Shown here one piece after another: positions 1 through 8,666 of a stretch of 37,524 nucleotides of DNA; the stretch's first letter is position 1, and every line of letters begins with the position of its first letter. Both the position numbers and the translations under genes were made by a program. Source of the stretch: Hyphomonadaceae bacterium (GTDB taxonomy: Bacteria > Pseudomonadota > Alphaproteobacteria > Caulobacterales > Maricaulaceae); the NCBI GenBank assembly GCA_014324115.1, contig JACOMS010000007.1:1-37524 (forward strand), given 5' to 3'. A model generated the notes under the pieces. That model saw only the letters and a program-made list of their open reading frames with translations, had not been told where the DNA came from and did no database searches.

Positions 1-27
1 GATCGGGCCGGGCCCCGTTGCCCATGA

Positions 28-59
28 GCCCGCGTAATCGTCTGCCCGCGTAATCGTCT
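28..59. repeat. 16-bp perfect tandem duplication
   Basis: The unit GCCCGCGTAATCGTCT occurs twice head to tail at 28-43 and 44-59, upstream of the xdhC start at 109. It is one of several short perfect tandem duplications in this window. No function is evident. Confidence 0.9.
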
Positions 60-108
60 GAATGAATTCTTTATCGATTTTTGTCTGCGGCTGCGTTAAT
101 CCCGGGCT

Positions 109-984
109 ATGACGGCTAACCATCACGCACATGATGTTCTGGGCTGGACCCTGAAACAGCAGCAGTCGGGGGAGGCCTGCGCACTCATTGTCGTTACGGA
201 TATATTCGGCGGCACTTTGCGAGCCAAAGGGGCCATGATGGCCACAACCCGGGACGCAGCCTGTGGGTATATATCTGCCGGATGCGTTGATTCCGACATC
301 ATCACCCAAGCCAGAGCGAGCCTCGCGGACGGGAAAAGACGACATCTCGTTTACGGCGAGGGTTCAACATTCAAGGATATTGTCCTGCCATGCGGTGGTT
401 CCATACATGTCGAAATTTTTCCGAATCCGGACAGTACGACCATTCAACAGGCTGTGGCGTCACTTTCTGATCGCGAAGAAACCGTGCTCACTCTTGATGA
501 CGTCACGGTGACCTGCACCCCCCGATTGCGCCTTCGTATTGTCGGGCGAGTGGAGCCCATGACAGCCCTGGCCAGTCTTTCCAAAGCCAGCGGGTTTTTG
601 GTGCATGGCCAATCTCCGGATGAAGATCTCGGGCTGAACCGGTTCTTCGACGTGTTCGACCATTTGACCGATCCGGATCTGCCGCCGGATGCTGCCGATG
701 ATCCCTGGACAGCTGTCGTTATATTGTTCCACGACCATAGTCGGGAGCCCTTCATTCTTGAACAGGCCCTGGCCGGGCCGGCCTTTTATATCGGTGCAAT
801 GGGCAGTTTGCGTGCACATGAACAGCGGTTGGAAACATTACGCCTCCGCGGGGTCACCGACGTGCAGCTGGAGCGGATTCACGCGCCCATAGGCCTTGTT
901 CCCGCCATGCGTGACGCCCAGCATCTTGCGGTCTCCATTTTGGCGGAAGTCATCAAAACCGCTCAGGACAGAGGACGACTGTGA
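109..984 (+). CDS. xdhC: XdhC/CoxI family molybdenum-enzyme maturation protein
   Basis: The 291-residue protein matches the XdhC/CoxI family, which binds molybdenum cofactor and delivers it, often after sulfuration, to xanthine-dehydrogenase-type or CO-dehydrogenase-type enzymes in the cytoplasm. The N-terminal XdhC/CoxI domain carries the conserved AGCVDSDI segment near residue 57 and LPCGGSIHVEIFP near residue 93. The C-terminal Rossmann-like domain carries YIGAMGSLRAHEQRLETL and HAPIGL. The length fits a full two-domain XdhC. It is the first gene of a tightly packed molybdopterin operon, and its TGA overlaps the next gene's GTG by 4 bases. No xanthine dehydrogenase structural gene is visible here, so its client enzyme is encoded elsewhere. 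No strong Shine-Dalgarno sequence is seen before the ATG. Confidence 0.88.
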   Translation: MTANHHAHDVLGWTLKQQQSGEACALIVVTDIFGGTLRAKGAMMATTRDAACGYISAGCVDSDIITQARASLADGKRRHLVYGEGSTFKDIVLPCGGSIHVEIFPNPDSTTIQQAVASLSDREETVLTLDDVTVTCTPRLRLRIVGRVEPMTALASLSKASGFLVHGQSPDEDLGLNRFFDVFDHLTDPDLPPDAADDPWTAVVILFHDHSREPFILEQALAGPAFYIGAMGSLRAHEQRLETLRLRGVTDVQLERIHAPIGLVPAMRDAQHLAVSILAEVIKTAQDRGRL

Positions 985-1562
985 GTCATACAGCTCTTGT
1001 TTTTCTCGCCGGCGGGTTGTCCAGGCGCTTCGGAAGGGCGGATAAACTTCTGGCAGATTTTCGTGACAAACCCCTCATGCTTCACGCTGTACAAACGGCC
1101 TTGATCTGCCAATTCGCCATGCGGTTTGCCGTGGTTCCGGCAGGTACCGGTCTGCGTATCAAAAACCTGGAACAGGATTTTGTCCCAATCGAAAATAAAG
1201 ACCCGGGGACAGGGCGGGGGCGCTCCCTTTCTCTCGGTGCCAGGGCCTGTCTGGATACGGGTTACACATCCGCCTGTGTGATGCTGGCCGATATGCCGTT
1301 TGTAACGCATGAGCATATTGGTCAGCTTATGGCAAATGCCGCGGAGCATGAAATCACAATCAGCCGGACGGGCAATCAGGTTCTCCCTCCGGCTGTTTTT
1401 TGCGGACGGGCCTTGCGGGATTTGACGACTCTTGCAGGTGATAAGGGCGCATCGGCACTGGATTTTACGCGCTATTGCGTCAAATATGTAGACATGAGTA
1501 AACATCAGGCCGTTGACATAGATACAGCGGAAGACCTGCGTAAGTATGGAAGCATGGTGTGA
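981..1562 (+). CDS. MobA/MocA-like molybdenum cofactor nucleotidyltransferase
   Basis: The 193-residue protein belongs to the MobA-like NTP-transferase family. The N-terminal signature FLAGGLSRRFGRADKLL is the nucleotide-binding loop (LAGGxSxRxGxxK), and the later ADMPFVTHEHI segment is the usual metal and substrate-binding region. Such enzymes join CMP or GMP to Mo-molybdopterin to give the dinucleotide cofactor. Pairing with xdhC suggests a MocA-type CTP transferase serving a xanthine-dehydrogenase-family enzyme, but MobA (GTP) cannot be excluded from sequence alone. The GTG start overlaps the xdhC stop as GTGA, and its own TGA overlaps the moaD start, so translation is probably coupled on both sides. 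Confidence 0.85.
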   Translation: MSHTALVFLAGGLSRRFGRADKLLADFRDKPLMLHAVQTALICQFAMRFAVVPAGTGLRIKNLEQDFVPIENKDPGTGRGRSLSLGARACLDTGYTSACVMLADMPFVTHEHIGQLMANAAEHEITISRTGNQVLPPAVFCGRALRDLTTLAGDKGASALDFTRYCVKYVDMSKHQAVDIDTAEDLRKYGSMV

Positions 1563-1807
1563 GGGTCATTTTTCCGGGATATTTGAAAGACACTGCCGGT
1601 AGGATCGAACTCGAAACTATACCTGAAACCAGGCTGGAGTCCGTTGATGATTTGATTGCCCGTGTTGCGGGAGACAATACCTGTTTGAGCGGAGCGCTTT
1701 CCCATCCATCCATCCATGTCATCATCAACAAATCCATTCCAGCCGGGGATGAGTTGCCTGACCGGATAGACGAGGTCGCTTTCATGCCACCTTTGAGCGG
1801 GGGTTAA
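1559..1807 (+). CDS. moaD: MoaD, molybdopterin synthase small subunit
   Basis: The 82-residue protein has a ubiquitin-like fold pattern and ends in PPLSGG. The terminal Gly-Gly is the hallmark of MoaD: it is adenylated and converted to a thiocarboxylate that supplies sulfur to cyclic pyranopterin monophosphate. Length and C-terminus match the family. The GTG start overlaps the upstream TGA by 4 bases, and the large-subunit gene moaE begins one base after the stop, as expected for subunits of one heterotetramer. A short CCATCCATCCATCC tract inside the gene is in frame and probably harmless. Confidence 0.9.
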   Translation: MRVIFPGYLKDTAGRIELETIPETRLESVDDLIARVAGDNTCLSGALSHPSIHVIINKSIPAGDELPDRIDEVAFMPPLSGG

Positions 1808-1808
1808 T

Positions 1809-2270
1809 TTGGTTCGTGTACAATCTGAAATCTTTGACCCCGGGGATGAACTGAATTCCTTTATGGCCGGACGCGCGGCTGCCGGGGCTGTTGTCTGCTT
1901 CACAGGCCATGTCCGGGGGTTTGCCAAAGACAAGTCTGTCAATGCCCTTGAACTCGACCATTATTCCGGCTACACAGAATCTGAAATTGCTAAAATCCGC
2001 GACACGGCCCATAGACGCTGGCCCGGTATTGAAAGCCTTATCATCCACCGCTATGGCCGGATGATTCCCGGCGAGCCAATTGTATTTGTTGCTGTTACTT
2101 CGGAGCATCGGCAGGCCGTTTTTGAAGCCGCGACCTATCTGATGGATCATCTCAAAACTTCCGCGCCCTTCTGGAAAAAAGAGATACGCAGTGACGGGAC
2201 CGTGTGGATAGAGCCGACAGACGCTGACTACGCAGCCGGGCAGGACCGGGACAACAATGCCGGGGATTGA
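1809..2270 (+). CDS. moaE: MoaE, molybdopterin synthase catalytic subunit
   Basis: The 153-residue protein matches MoaE. It shows the family segments AGAVVCFTGHVRGF near the N-terminus, LELDHYSGYTE, IIHRYGRM, and the catalytic-lysine region APFWKKEI near residue 120. With MoaD it inserts two sulfurs into precursor Z to make molybdopterin. The reading frame opens at a TTG two bases after the moaD stop. That start places the protein at normal MoaE length, and coupling to moaD would explain initiation without a clear Shine-Dalgarno sequence. Its 3' end overlaps the moaB start by 14 bases. Confidence 0.92.
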   Translation: MVRVQSEIFDPGDELNSFMAGRAAAGAVVCFTGHVRGFAKDKSVNALELDHYSGYTESEIAKIRDTAHRRWPGIESLIIHRYGRMIPGEPIVFVAVTSEHRQAVFEAATYLMDHLKTSAPFWKKEIRSDGTVWIEPTDADYAAGQDRDNNAGD

Positions 2271-2787
2271 CGAGAGCCTGACATTCACGCCGATCAATAT
2301 CGCTGTTCTGACGGTGAGTGATACGCGGACGGAAGAAACGGACGCATCCGGTCATCTTTTGGCTGATCGTGTTCAGTCCGCCGGACATACTCTTGGCGAC
2401 AAAGTCATTGTCGCGGACGATGTTACGGCCATCCGTTCGCGAGTGCGGCAATGGATTGACACTCCTGATATTGACGCCGTCATCAGCACAGGCGGCACGG
2501 GCCTGACCGGGCGGGATGTCACTCCGGAAGCCGTCATGCCCCTGTTTGAGAAAACCATAGACGGATTTTCGATCCTGTTTCATCAGGTCAGTTACAGGTC
2601 GGTCGGATTGTCAACACTACAAAGTCGGGCCGTCGCGGGGCTGGCTAAGGGGACATTCGTGTTCTGCCTTCCCGGTTCCAGCGGCGCCGTCAAAGACGGT
2701 TGGGACAAGGTCATCCGCGACCAACTCGATAGCCGTCACAGACCGTGCAATATGGTTGAGCTCATTCCGCGATTAATGGAACAGTAA
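2257..2787 (+). CDS. moaB: MoaB/MogA-type molybdopterin adenylyltransferase
   Basis: The 176-residue protein carries the MoCF-binding fold signature [16 protein letters not shown] near the N-terminus and [16 protein letters not shown] near residue 88, which bind the pterin and nucleotide. The family adenylates molybdopterin before metal insertion. Many alphaproteobacterial MoaB-type proteins do this in place of MogA, but MoaB and MogA cannot be separated with certainty by eye. The gene starts inside the end of moaE, and its TAA overlaps the moaC start as TAATG, so it belongs to the same transcript. Confidence 0.88.
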   Translation: MPGIDESLTFTPINIAVLTVSDTRTEETDASGHLLADRVQSAGHTLGDKVIVADDVTAIRSRVRQWIDTPDIDAVISTGGTGLTGRDVTPEAVMPLFEKTIDGFSILFHQVSYRSVGLSTLQSRAVAGLAKGTFVFCLPGSSGAVKDGWDKVIRDQLDSRHRPCNMVELIPRLMEQ

Positions 2788-3260
2788 TGCCACCCGGACT
2801 CACACATTTTGATGCGGAGGGCCGGGCCAGTATGGTCGATGTCGGCGGCAAGGCTATTACGCTGCGCGAAGCCGTGGCACGCGGGCACGTCGCCATGTCT
2901 GTCAAGGCGCTGCAACTCGCCGAATCAGGCACCAGCAAAAAGGGCGATGTCATGACAGTTGCTGAAATCGCCGGGATAATGGGGGCCAAAAAAACCTCCG
3001 ACCTCATTCCGCTTTGCCACCCGCTGCCGCTCACCTCGGTCAAACTGTCCCTTGAATTTACAGATAAAGGCATTTCTGTCATCGCCACAGCTGGAGCCAA
3101 AGGCCGGACAGGCGTGGAAATGGAAGCGCTCATGGCTGTTTCGACTGCCTGTCTGACCGTTTACGACATGCTCAAGGCCGTCGACAGAACCATGGTTATC
3201 GGACCTATCGAGTTAGTGAAAAAATCCGGCGGAAAGTCAGGGGACAACCTTGATATCTAA
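2787..3260 (+). CDS. moaC: MoaC, cyclic pyranopterin monophosphate synthase
   Basis: The 157-residue protein is a standard-length MoaC. Diagnostic segments are [19 protein letters not shown] at the N-terminus, the active-site motif [11 protein letters not shown] near residue 73, [14 protein letters not shown] near residue 107, and [10 protein letters not shown]. MoaC converts the MoaA product into cyclic pyranopterin monophosphate. It is the last gene of the cluster. No moaA or moeA is present downstream, since the next 300 bases contain no long gene, so the first and last pathway steps must be encoded elsewhere. Confidence 0.93.
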   Translation: MPPGLTHFDAEGRASMVDVGGKAITLREAVARGHVAMSVKALQLAESGTSKKGDVMTVAEIAGIMGAKKTSDLIPLCHPLPLTSVKLSLEFTDKGISVIATAGAKGRTGVEMEALMAVSTACLTVYDMLKAVDRTMVIGPIELVKKSGGKSGDNLDI

Positions 3261-3562
3261 AATCGGTTAATGCCCCAATATGGGATAAAACTGCGTGATA
3301 TTGCAAAGTCGCAGACGACATGGGTTCGCCTGGCGAAACGCGGGATTCGGGTCCGTGACGTCTTTTGGCCAGCCACTCCATGTTGCTTTTGTAAAGGTTT
3401 TATGCGATTCGCCAGCGCAACCGCCTGGGGATTTCTGCACGGTTTTACACCCGATCACCGGAGGTTTGCATGAAAATACACCCGCTTCACTTCACGATAA
3501 ACGTCAAGCGACCATGGTGTAAAGTTGACGCTTCGTCACTTCCATGGAATTAGACTCGCGGC
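3261..3562 (+). other. Intergenic region before fzlA-like gene, with a possible 27-codon ORF
   Basis: No long gene is supported here. The best small candidate is an ATG at 3470 ending at TAG 3551-3553 (27 codons, starting MKIHPLHFTI). It has a good GGAGG at 3460-3464, 5 bases upstream. Overlapping its 3' end is a possible promoter, TTGACG at 3525-3530 and AATTAG at 3548-3553 with 17-base spacing. That promoter would give the next gene a very short or leaderless transcript; no Shine-Dalgarno sequence precedes the ATG at 3563. All of this is tentative. Confidence 0.3.
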
Positions 3563-4240
3563 ATGCGCATACTGTATCATTGGCCGCTTGATCCCTTGTC
3601 ACGACAGGTCCGGATTGTGCTGGGCGAAAAACAACTGAAATTCCAGCTTGAACCGATCAGCCCCTGGAAAATTACGGACGAGTTTCTGGCGCTTTCCCCG
3701 GAAGGACGACCACCGGTGTTCATGAATGCGTCCACGACTGGCCGGACTGTTATCGCGGGCGCCCGCGCTATTTGCGAATATGTTGAAGAGACAAACAGCA
3801 AGGCTCCGATGCTGCCCGGATCAGCCACGGAACGGGCCGAGATTCGGCGGCTCTGTGACTGGTTCAATCACAAATTTTGCGATGAGGTATCCGCCTACAT
3901 CATGCATGAAAAGGTCGAAAAATATATCATCGGGCATGGTAAACCGGATTTGGGCGCGCTTCGATCCGGGCGTGATCATCTCAGATTTCACCTTGATTAT
4001 ATGGATTGGTTATTGGAACAGCGCGAATGGCTGGCAGGCGCACAATGCAGTCTCGCCGATATATGTGCCGGGGCGCACCTCTCCTGCCTGGATTTCGTGG
4101 GCGAAGTTAACTGGAAAGACCACCCGCGCATCAAGGAATGGTATCAGATGTTTAAATCAAGACCCAGCGTTCAACCCTTGTTATCTGATCAACTGCCGGG
4201 AATCATCCCGCCAAGATATTATGCCAATCTGGATTTTTAG
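3563..4240 (+). CDS. GST-fold protein, FzlA-like cell-division factor
   Basis: The 225-residue protein has a thioredoxin-like GST N-terminal domain (about 1-80, starting MRILYHWPLDPLSRQVRIVL) and an all-helical GST C-terminal domain (about 90-205). It ends in a proline-containing tail, IIPPRYYANLDF. A GST fold with this kind of conserved tail, directly upstream of queG, is typical of FzlA. In Caulobacter that protein binds FtsZ filaments and activates septal cell-wall synthesis rather than acting mainly as a transferase. The assignment rests on my memory of the family tail and gene order; a generic glutathione transferase is the alternative. The gene ends three bases before queG, so the two are probably cotranscribed. 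Confidence 0.7.
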   Translation: MRILYHWPLDPLSRQVRIVLGEKQLKFQLEPISPWKITDEFLALSPEGRPPVFMNASTTGRTVIAGARAICEYVEETNSKAPMLPGSATERAEIRRLCDWFNHKFCDEVSAYIMHEKVEKYIIGHGKPDLGALRSGRDHLRFHLDYMDWLLEQREWLAGAQCSLADICAGAHLSCLDFVGEVNWKDHPRIKEWYQMFKSRPSVQPLLSDQLPGIIPPRYYANLDF

Positions 4241-4243
4241 GTT

Positions 4244-5275
4244 ATGTTCAACCTGCCAGGGCGGGTCAGGCAGCGCATTATTGATCTCGGTCTGACTGAA
4301 CCGTTCATCGCTGATCTTTCCGAAACGTCGGCGGTTCACGGCGAACGGCTGTCGGAATTTCTCGGCAATCAATATCATGGCTCAATGTCGTGGCTGGCGA
4401 GCGGGTTTGAGCGGCGTAAACATCCGCAAGCGCTGTGGCCTGAGGCGAAGTCGGCGATTATCCTGGGGATGAATTACGGACCGGACAATGATCCTCTGGT
4501 AAATCTGGAAACCCCTGAAAAAGCAATGATTTCTGTCTATGCCCGGAACCGGGATTATCATGATGTGATGAAGGGCAGGCTCAAGGAGGTTGCCGGATTG
4601 ATCGTGCGGGACTGCGGTGCAGATGCCAAGGTTTTTGTCGATACGGCACCACTGATGGAAAAGCCGCTGGCGCAACAGGCCGGGATGGGATGGCAGGGTA
4701 AACACACTAATCTGGTTAGTCGGGATTACGGATCGTGGTTGTTCATCGGGACTATTCTGACAACGGCACGGATGGACCCTGGTCCACCGGAAATCGATCA
4801 TTGCGGCTCCTGCCGGGCCTGTCTGGATATTTGCCCGACAAATGCCTTTCCGAGGGCCTATGAGCTGGATGCGCGCCTGTGCATTTCCTATCTGACAATC
4901 GAACATGACGGACCGGTGGAAACCGGACTCCGCGAAAAAATGGGCAATCGCGTGTATGGCTGCGACGACTGCCTGGCAGTGTGTCCGTGGAACAAATTTG
5001 CACGAATCGCCAATGAAACCGGGCTGCTGGCACAAGAAGATTTGAAAGCGCCAGATTTGGCAGAACTCATCAAACTCACCGAAGCCGAATTTCGCCGGAA
5101 GTTTTCGGGCTCACCCATTAAACGCATTGGCTGGGCGCGGTTTATTCGCAATGTGATTTACGCCATCGGAAACAGCGGAGCTTCACACTTGATAGAGCTT
5201 CTTAAGCCCTTTGAACACCACCCGGACCCTGTCCTGCAAGACGCGGCCCAATGGGCAATTTCCCGGCTGAAGTGA
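4244..5275 (+). CDS. queG: Epoxyqueuosine reductase QueG
   Basis: The 343-residue protein matches QueG, the cobalamin- and [4Fe-4S]-dependent enzyme that reduces epoxyqueuosine to queuosine in tRNA. Two ferredoxin-type cluster motifs are visible: CGSCRACLDICPTNAF near residue 187 and CDDCLAVCPWNKFA near residue 243. N-terminal family segments SWLASGFERRKHP, VFVDTAPLMEKPLAQQAGMGW and GKHTNLVSRDYGSWLFIG are intact. The C-terminal HEAT-like part (KRIGWARFIRNVIYAIGNSG) is present, so this is a full-length gene. It starts three bases after the fzlA-like stop. About 200 bases without a gene follow. Confidence 0.93.
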   Translation: MFNLPGRVRQRIIDLGLTEPFIADLSETSAVHGERLSEFLGNQYHGSMSWLASGFERRKHPQALWPEAKSAIILGMNYGPDNDPLVNLETPEKAMISVYARNRDYHDVMKGRLKEVAGLIVRDCGADAKVFVDTAPLMEKPLAQQAGMGWQGKHTNLVSRDYGSWLFIGTILTTARMDPGPPEIDHCGSCRACLDICPTNAFPRAYELDARLCISYLTIEHDGPVETGLREKMGNRVYGCDDCLAVCPWNKFARIANETGLLAQEDLKAPDLAELIKLTEAEFRRKFSGSPIKRIGWARFIRNVIYAIGNSGASHLIELLKPFEHHPDPVLQDAAQWAISRLK

Positions 5276-5481
5276 AATATACCCTCGCCAAAATTAACCC
5301 GAATACATCCGGTTTATGTATCTCGTTGATAGTGGTTGCAATCACACAGAACTGCGATAACAACAACAATTTTCTGTACAACTAGGCCGGACTAATAGCC
5401 CGCGATTGCGGATACACTTGATTTGTGCATCATGTGTTTAAGCTGGCAGCACCATGACTCCATGCAGATAAAAATTCCGGT

Positions 5482-8169
5482 TTGAAGCCCATTCATTTGG
5501 ATATGAAAATGAATTTAAGCAAAATCCTCCGCACCCTGCCCCTGATCTCCAAGGCGTATTACCTGAGACTGGTCACGCGGACAATCAATGTTGAGTATTA
5601 TCAGGCGCGATCAGGTCTTAATGAAAATAATCCGAAAAAACTCGCCCGGCATTACTTGGTGCAAGGTGCGAAAAACAACTTTGATCCCGTCCCTTATTTC
5701 TCGGCTGAATACTACTTGTCCCGTTATGCCGATGTGGCAGAATCCGAGATTGACCCCTTCATTCACTACCTGCTTTTCGGACGGAATGAAGGTCGGCTGG
5801 CGCATCCAAACCCTAATGCCAAGACATGGGAAATCCTCCGTAAAACAGAAAATCTCCAACAGCATGCTATCCTGGAACAGATACGGATAATCCGTCCCGA
5901 GTTTGACCAGAAATATTACCAAAAGCGCAGAGGCCAGAAATTTGACAGTGTCGAGGCGGCAATAAGAGACTACCTGATCTTCGGTGAAGTTGCGGGTTTG
6001 CCTCCCAACAGGGATTTCGACCCGGAATTTTATTTTAGTGTAAACCCGGATATTGCACGGTCCGGCATAAGCGGGTTTGTCCATTATGTTTCACACGGGC
6101 ATGAAGAAAAACGGGCGGCCAAGTCCTACTTCAACGGCCTGGAAAATTTCAATCCGCTTATTTCCGTCATTATTCCGAATTACAATCATGCGAAATTTCT
6201 GGATGAGCGAGTCTATTCTGTCGCCGAGCAGACTTATGAGAATTTGGACATTATTATCATGGATGACTGTTCAACGGATGACAGTGTAGCAAAAATCAGG
6301 GAACTCATGGATGTTTATTCCCACAAAAATGTTCGCTTCATACCCAGCGATGTCAATTCGGGCGGTGTTTTCAGCCAATGGAAAAAAGGTATTGATCTTG
6401 CCAGGGGGGACTTCATCTGGATTTGTGAAAGTGATGATTTTTGCCAGCTGGATTTTCTGGAAAAACTGGTTCCGCAATTTTCCGATAAAAGCGTGAATAT
6501 AGCTTTTGGCAAAATACAGTTTGTTGATGAAAGTGGCGCCTTCAAGTACGGCATGGACGAGTTTCGCGAACAGTCGGAGACGGGAATTTGGGATGAGATT
6601 AGAAAGGAGACGGCCAAAACCTGGTTTAACACTGCGTTTGGTGTCAACAATGTCATAGCGAATGTCGGGGGGTGTGTATTCAGAAGGTCAAAAATTCCTG
6701 ACTCTGTCTGGAACAAAGCCAAGACCTACAAGATTATTGGTGATTGGTTCCTCTATCTTAACATAGCCGCCGGCGGTCAGATTGTGTTCGACCCCCGGCC
6801 CGTTGCTTATTTTCGCCAGCACAAAAAAAACACGTCCAAAAGCAATTTTAATAAAATCTGCTTCTACGAGGAACTGAATAGAGTTTTTCGCGAAATTGAC
6901 AATTACTGGCCTATGCCGGAGGTCACGATGAAAAAATTCCTGGATAATGCGAGGTCTCAATTCGAATACTGGAAAATGCCCGAAGCGGGATTTGCGTTTG
7001 ATGATGTTTTCGACAAGATTCCCGAATGTTTGACAACAAAGAGAAAACCACATATCCTGGTTGGACTTCTGGGTTTTATGCCCGGGGGGGGCGAAGTCTT
7101 TTCGATTAACCTTGCCAATGCCCTGAGGGACAGAGGCTATCTGGTTTCAATGCTGGCCACCAACATGAGCGATTTCGACAGCAGCATGTATCACAAACTT
7201 GAGAGAGGGATACCCGTATATTCGCCAGAAAATTTCGTAGGCTATCAGCGCGCCGAGTTTTTGAGCCGGATGGGCGTTGATTTGGTTCATTCCAACGTAA
7301 TCGGCGTGGAAGGCCTATTGTTCGGGATGGATCCTGATCAGAAAATCGAAGTGCCCTATATCGTTACCTTACACGGATCCCATGAAGGGCTCAATCTATC
7401 CTCGCCGGAAGCGAGTGGTCTTATGGCGCTGTGCGAAAAAAATGTGAGTTTGTGGATTTATACTGCGGAAAAACATAAATCCCTCCTTCAAAAAATCGGT
7501 ATCAATGCACATAAAGTCAGAAAAATTGGAAACGGTATGCCGCATGACAATAAGCCGTTTCACATGACAAGACACGATCTGGGCATTCCCGATGACGCAT
7601 TTGTCTTCACGCTGGTTGCCAGAGGCATCAAGGACAAGGGCTGGAGTATCTCAATCAAAGTCTTTCAGCGGCTTCAGGAGAAAGTCGATAGGTCCAGGGC
7701 ACACCTGCTTCTTGTCGGGGATGGAGATGAAGCGAGAAAAGCCACGTCACTTGTCAGGGATGGAGACAGCATCACTCATCTGGGCTATCAAGCTGCCGTA
7801 AATGGAATTTACAAATTAACGGATTGCGCCATCGTACCGACAAGATTTGCAGGAGAGTCATCACCGCTTTGTATCATTCAGGCCTTGCAAGAAAATATAC
7901 CTGTCATTGCGACCGACCATGGCGGGATTAGAGAAATGCTCACACTTGGCGAAGACACGGCGGGATACCTGATTGACTATGAACGCAGTGACAGAAAATT
8001 CACAGAAAAATTGTTTAATGCCATGGTCGAGGTTTTTTTTGACGAGGGAGGCCGTGAAACCATCACAAAACTTGCCCCGCGCCTTCTGGAAAAATTCGAA
8101 ATGTCACGCATGATCCTGGCATACGAACGCGCATACAAAGAAGCAGCCTTATCAGTACCCCGTAATTAA
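5482..8169 (+). CDS. Large bifunctional glycosyltransferase (GT2 plus GT4 domains)
   Basis: The protein has up to 895 residues and appears to combine two glycosyltransferases. Residues about 60-215 contain repeated FDPxxYFSxxYYLxxYxDV/HYLLFGxxEGR elements that often precede polysaccharide glycosyltransferases. From about 222 a GT2 domain begins (LISVIIPNYNHAKFLDE, then IIMDDCSTDDS and WICESDD as the DxD-like metal site). From about 525 a GT4/GT-B domain begins (HILVGLLGFMPGGGEVF; LLLVGDGDEARKA; and the donor-site segment RFAGESSPLCIIQALQ). A cytoplasmic role in capsule, O-antigen or exopolysaccharide synthesis is likely. The frame opens at TTG 5482, but ATG 5503 is an equally plausible start; neither has a strong Shine-Dalgarno sequence. 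No other polysaccharide gene is adjacent. Confidence 0.85.
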   Translation: MKPIHLDMKMNLSKILRTLPLISKAYYLRLVTRTINVEYYQARSGLNENNPKKLARHYLVQGAKNNFDPVPYFSAEYYLSRYADVAESEIDPFIHYLLFGRNEGRLAHPNPNAKTWEILRKTENLQQHAILEQIRIIRPEFDQKYYQKRRGQKFDSVEAAIRDYLIFGEVAGLPPNRDFDPEFYFSVNPDIARSGISGFVHYVSHGHEEKRAAKSYFNGLENFNPLISVIIPNYNHAKFLDERVYSVAEQTYENLDIIIMDDCSTDDSVAKIRELMDVYSHKNVRFIPSDVNSGGVFSQWKKGIDLARGDFIWICESDDFCQLDFLEKLVPQFSDKSVNIAFGKIQFVDESGAFKYGMDEFREQSETGIWDEIRKETAKTWFNTAFGVNNVIANVGGCVFRRSKIPDSVWNKAKTYKIIGDWFLYLNIAAGGQIVFDPRPVAYFRQHKKNTSKSNFNKICFYEELNRVFREIDNYWPMPEVTMKKFLDNARSQFEYWKMPEAGFAFDDVFDKIPECLTTKRKPHILVGLLGFMPGGGEVFSINLANALRDRGYLVSMLATNMSDFDSSMYHKLERGIPVYSPENFVGYQRAEFLSRMGVDLVHSNVIGVEGLLFGMDPDQKIEVPYIVTLHGSHEGLNLSSPEASGLMALCEKNVSLWIYTAEKHKSLLQKIGINAHKVRKIGNGMPHDNKPFHMTRHDLGIPDDAFVFTLVARGIKDKGWSISIKVFQRLQEKVDRSRAHLLLVGDGDEARKATSLVRDGDSITHLGYQAAVNGIYKLTDCAIVPTRFAGESSPLCIIQALQENIPVIATDHGGIREMLTLGEDTAGYLIDYERSDRKFTEKLFNAMVEVFFDEGGRETITKLAPRLLEKFEMSRMILAYERAYKEAALSVPRN

Positions 8170-8215
8170 GTCGTCACACTCTCGTGGGATAAATGACAGA
8201 CCCTGTTTATGCGAC

Positions 8216-8255
8216 GGGACACTTCCAAAAATCCAGGGGTTATTGGAAGTGTCCC
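8216..8255. repeat. Hairpin / probable IS terminal inverted repeat
   Basis: GGGACACTTCCAA at 8216-8228 and its exact complement TTGGAAGTGTCCC at 8243-8255 form a 13-bp stem with a 14-base loop. It lies between the glycosyltransferase stop and the 3' end of the transposase remnant. The left arm may be the terminal inverted repeat of the decayed insertion sequence; the hairpin could also act as a terminator between convergent units, although no T-tract follows. Confidence 0.6.
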
Positions 8256-8256
8256 G

Positions 8257-8646
8257 GTTCATCGCCGTCGCTTTGAGGGTCAACTCCGCCTCGACTTTCT
8301 CCCGCGGGATGTAGCGGGCAAGCCCCCATGGAAGAGACCCTTGAGCGTTCCAAAACCCTGCTCGATGATCCAGCGTTGTTTCGCCACCAGCCGGTTGAAC
8401 CTCTTCTGCCAGGCGCTTGGCGGATGGTTCCGTCTCGCCCGGAACACGATCACCGGATTCCAGGCCCTGCCGGGCAAGCGCCGCGCGGTTCGTCTCACTG
8501 GAACAGGCCTTGTCCGCCAGAACACGCACCGCCGTGCATCCCTTGAGCAGGTGCGGCAGATGGGGCGCTTCGCTTTCGTTCGCGGGCCCGACGCCCGCGA
8601 CCTTCTTGATGGCGACCGTGGTGCAGGCGTATCGGCACACGGCCAC
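8257..8646 (-). pseudogene. IS5-family transposase remnant, truncated and frameshifted
   Basis: Reading leftwards from 8646, one frame gives a transposase-like segment (CTAVRVLADKACSSETNRAAL). A second frame then gives ARRNHPPSAWQKRFNRLVAKQRWIIEQGFGTLKG, and the first frame resumes with EAELTLKATAMN. This order (ADKAYDS..N, then RxxxxVExxFGTLK, then LxLKAxAxN) is that of the C-terminal half of IS5-family DDE transposases, with the catalytic glutamate in the IIEQGFGTLK region. At least two frame changes are needed. The N-terminal half with the first aspartate is missing, the remnant stopping just short of the dnaJ-like gene. It is not functional. Confidence 0.72.
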
Positions 8647-8666
8647 GATTTTAGTCCCGGAAACCG

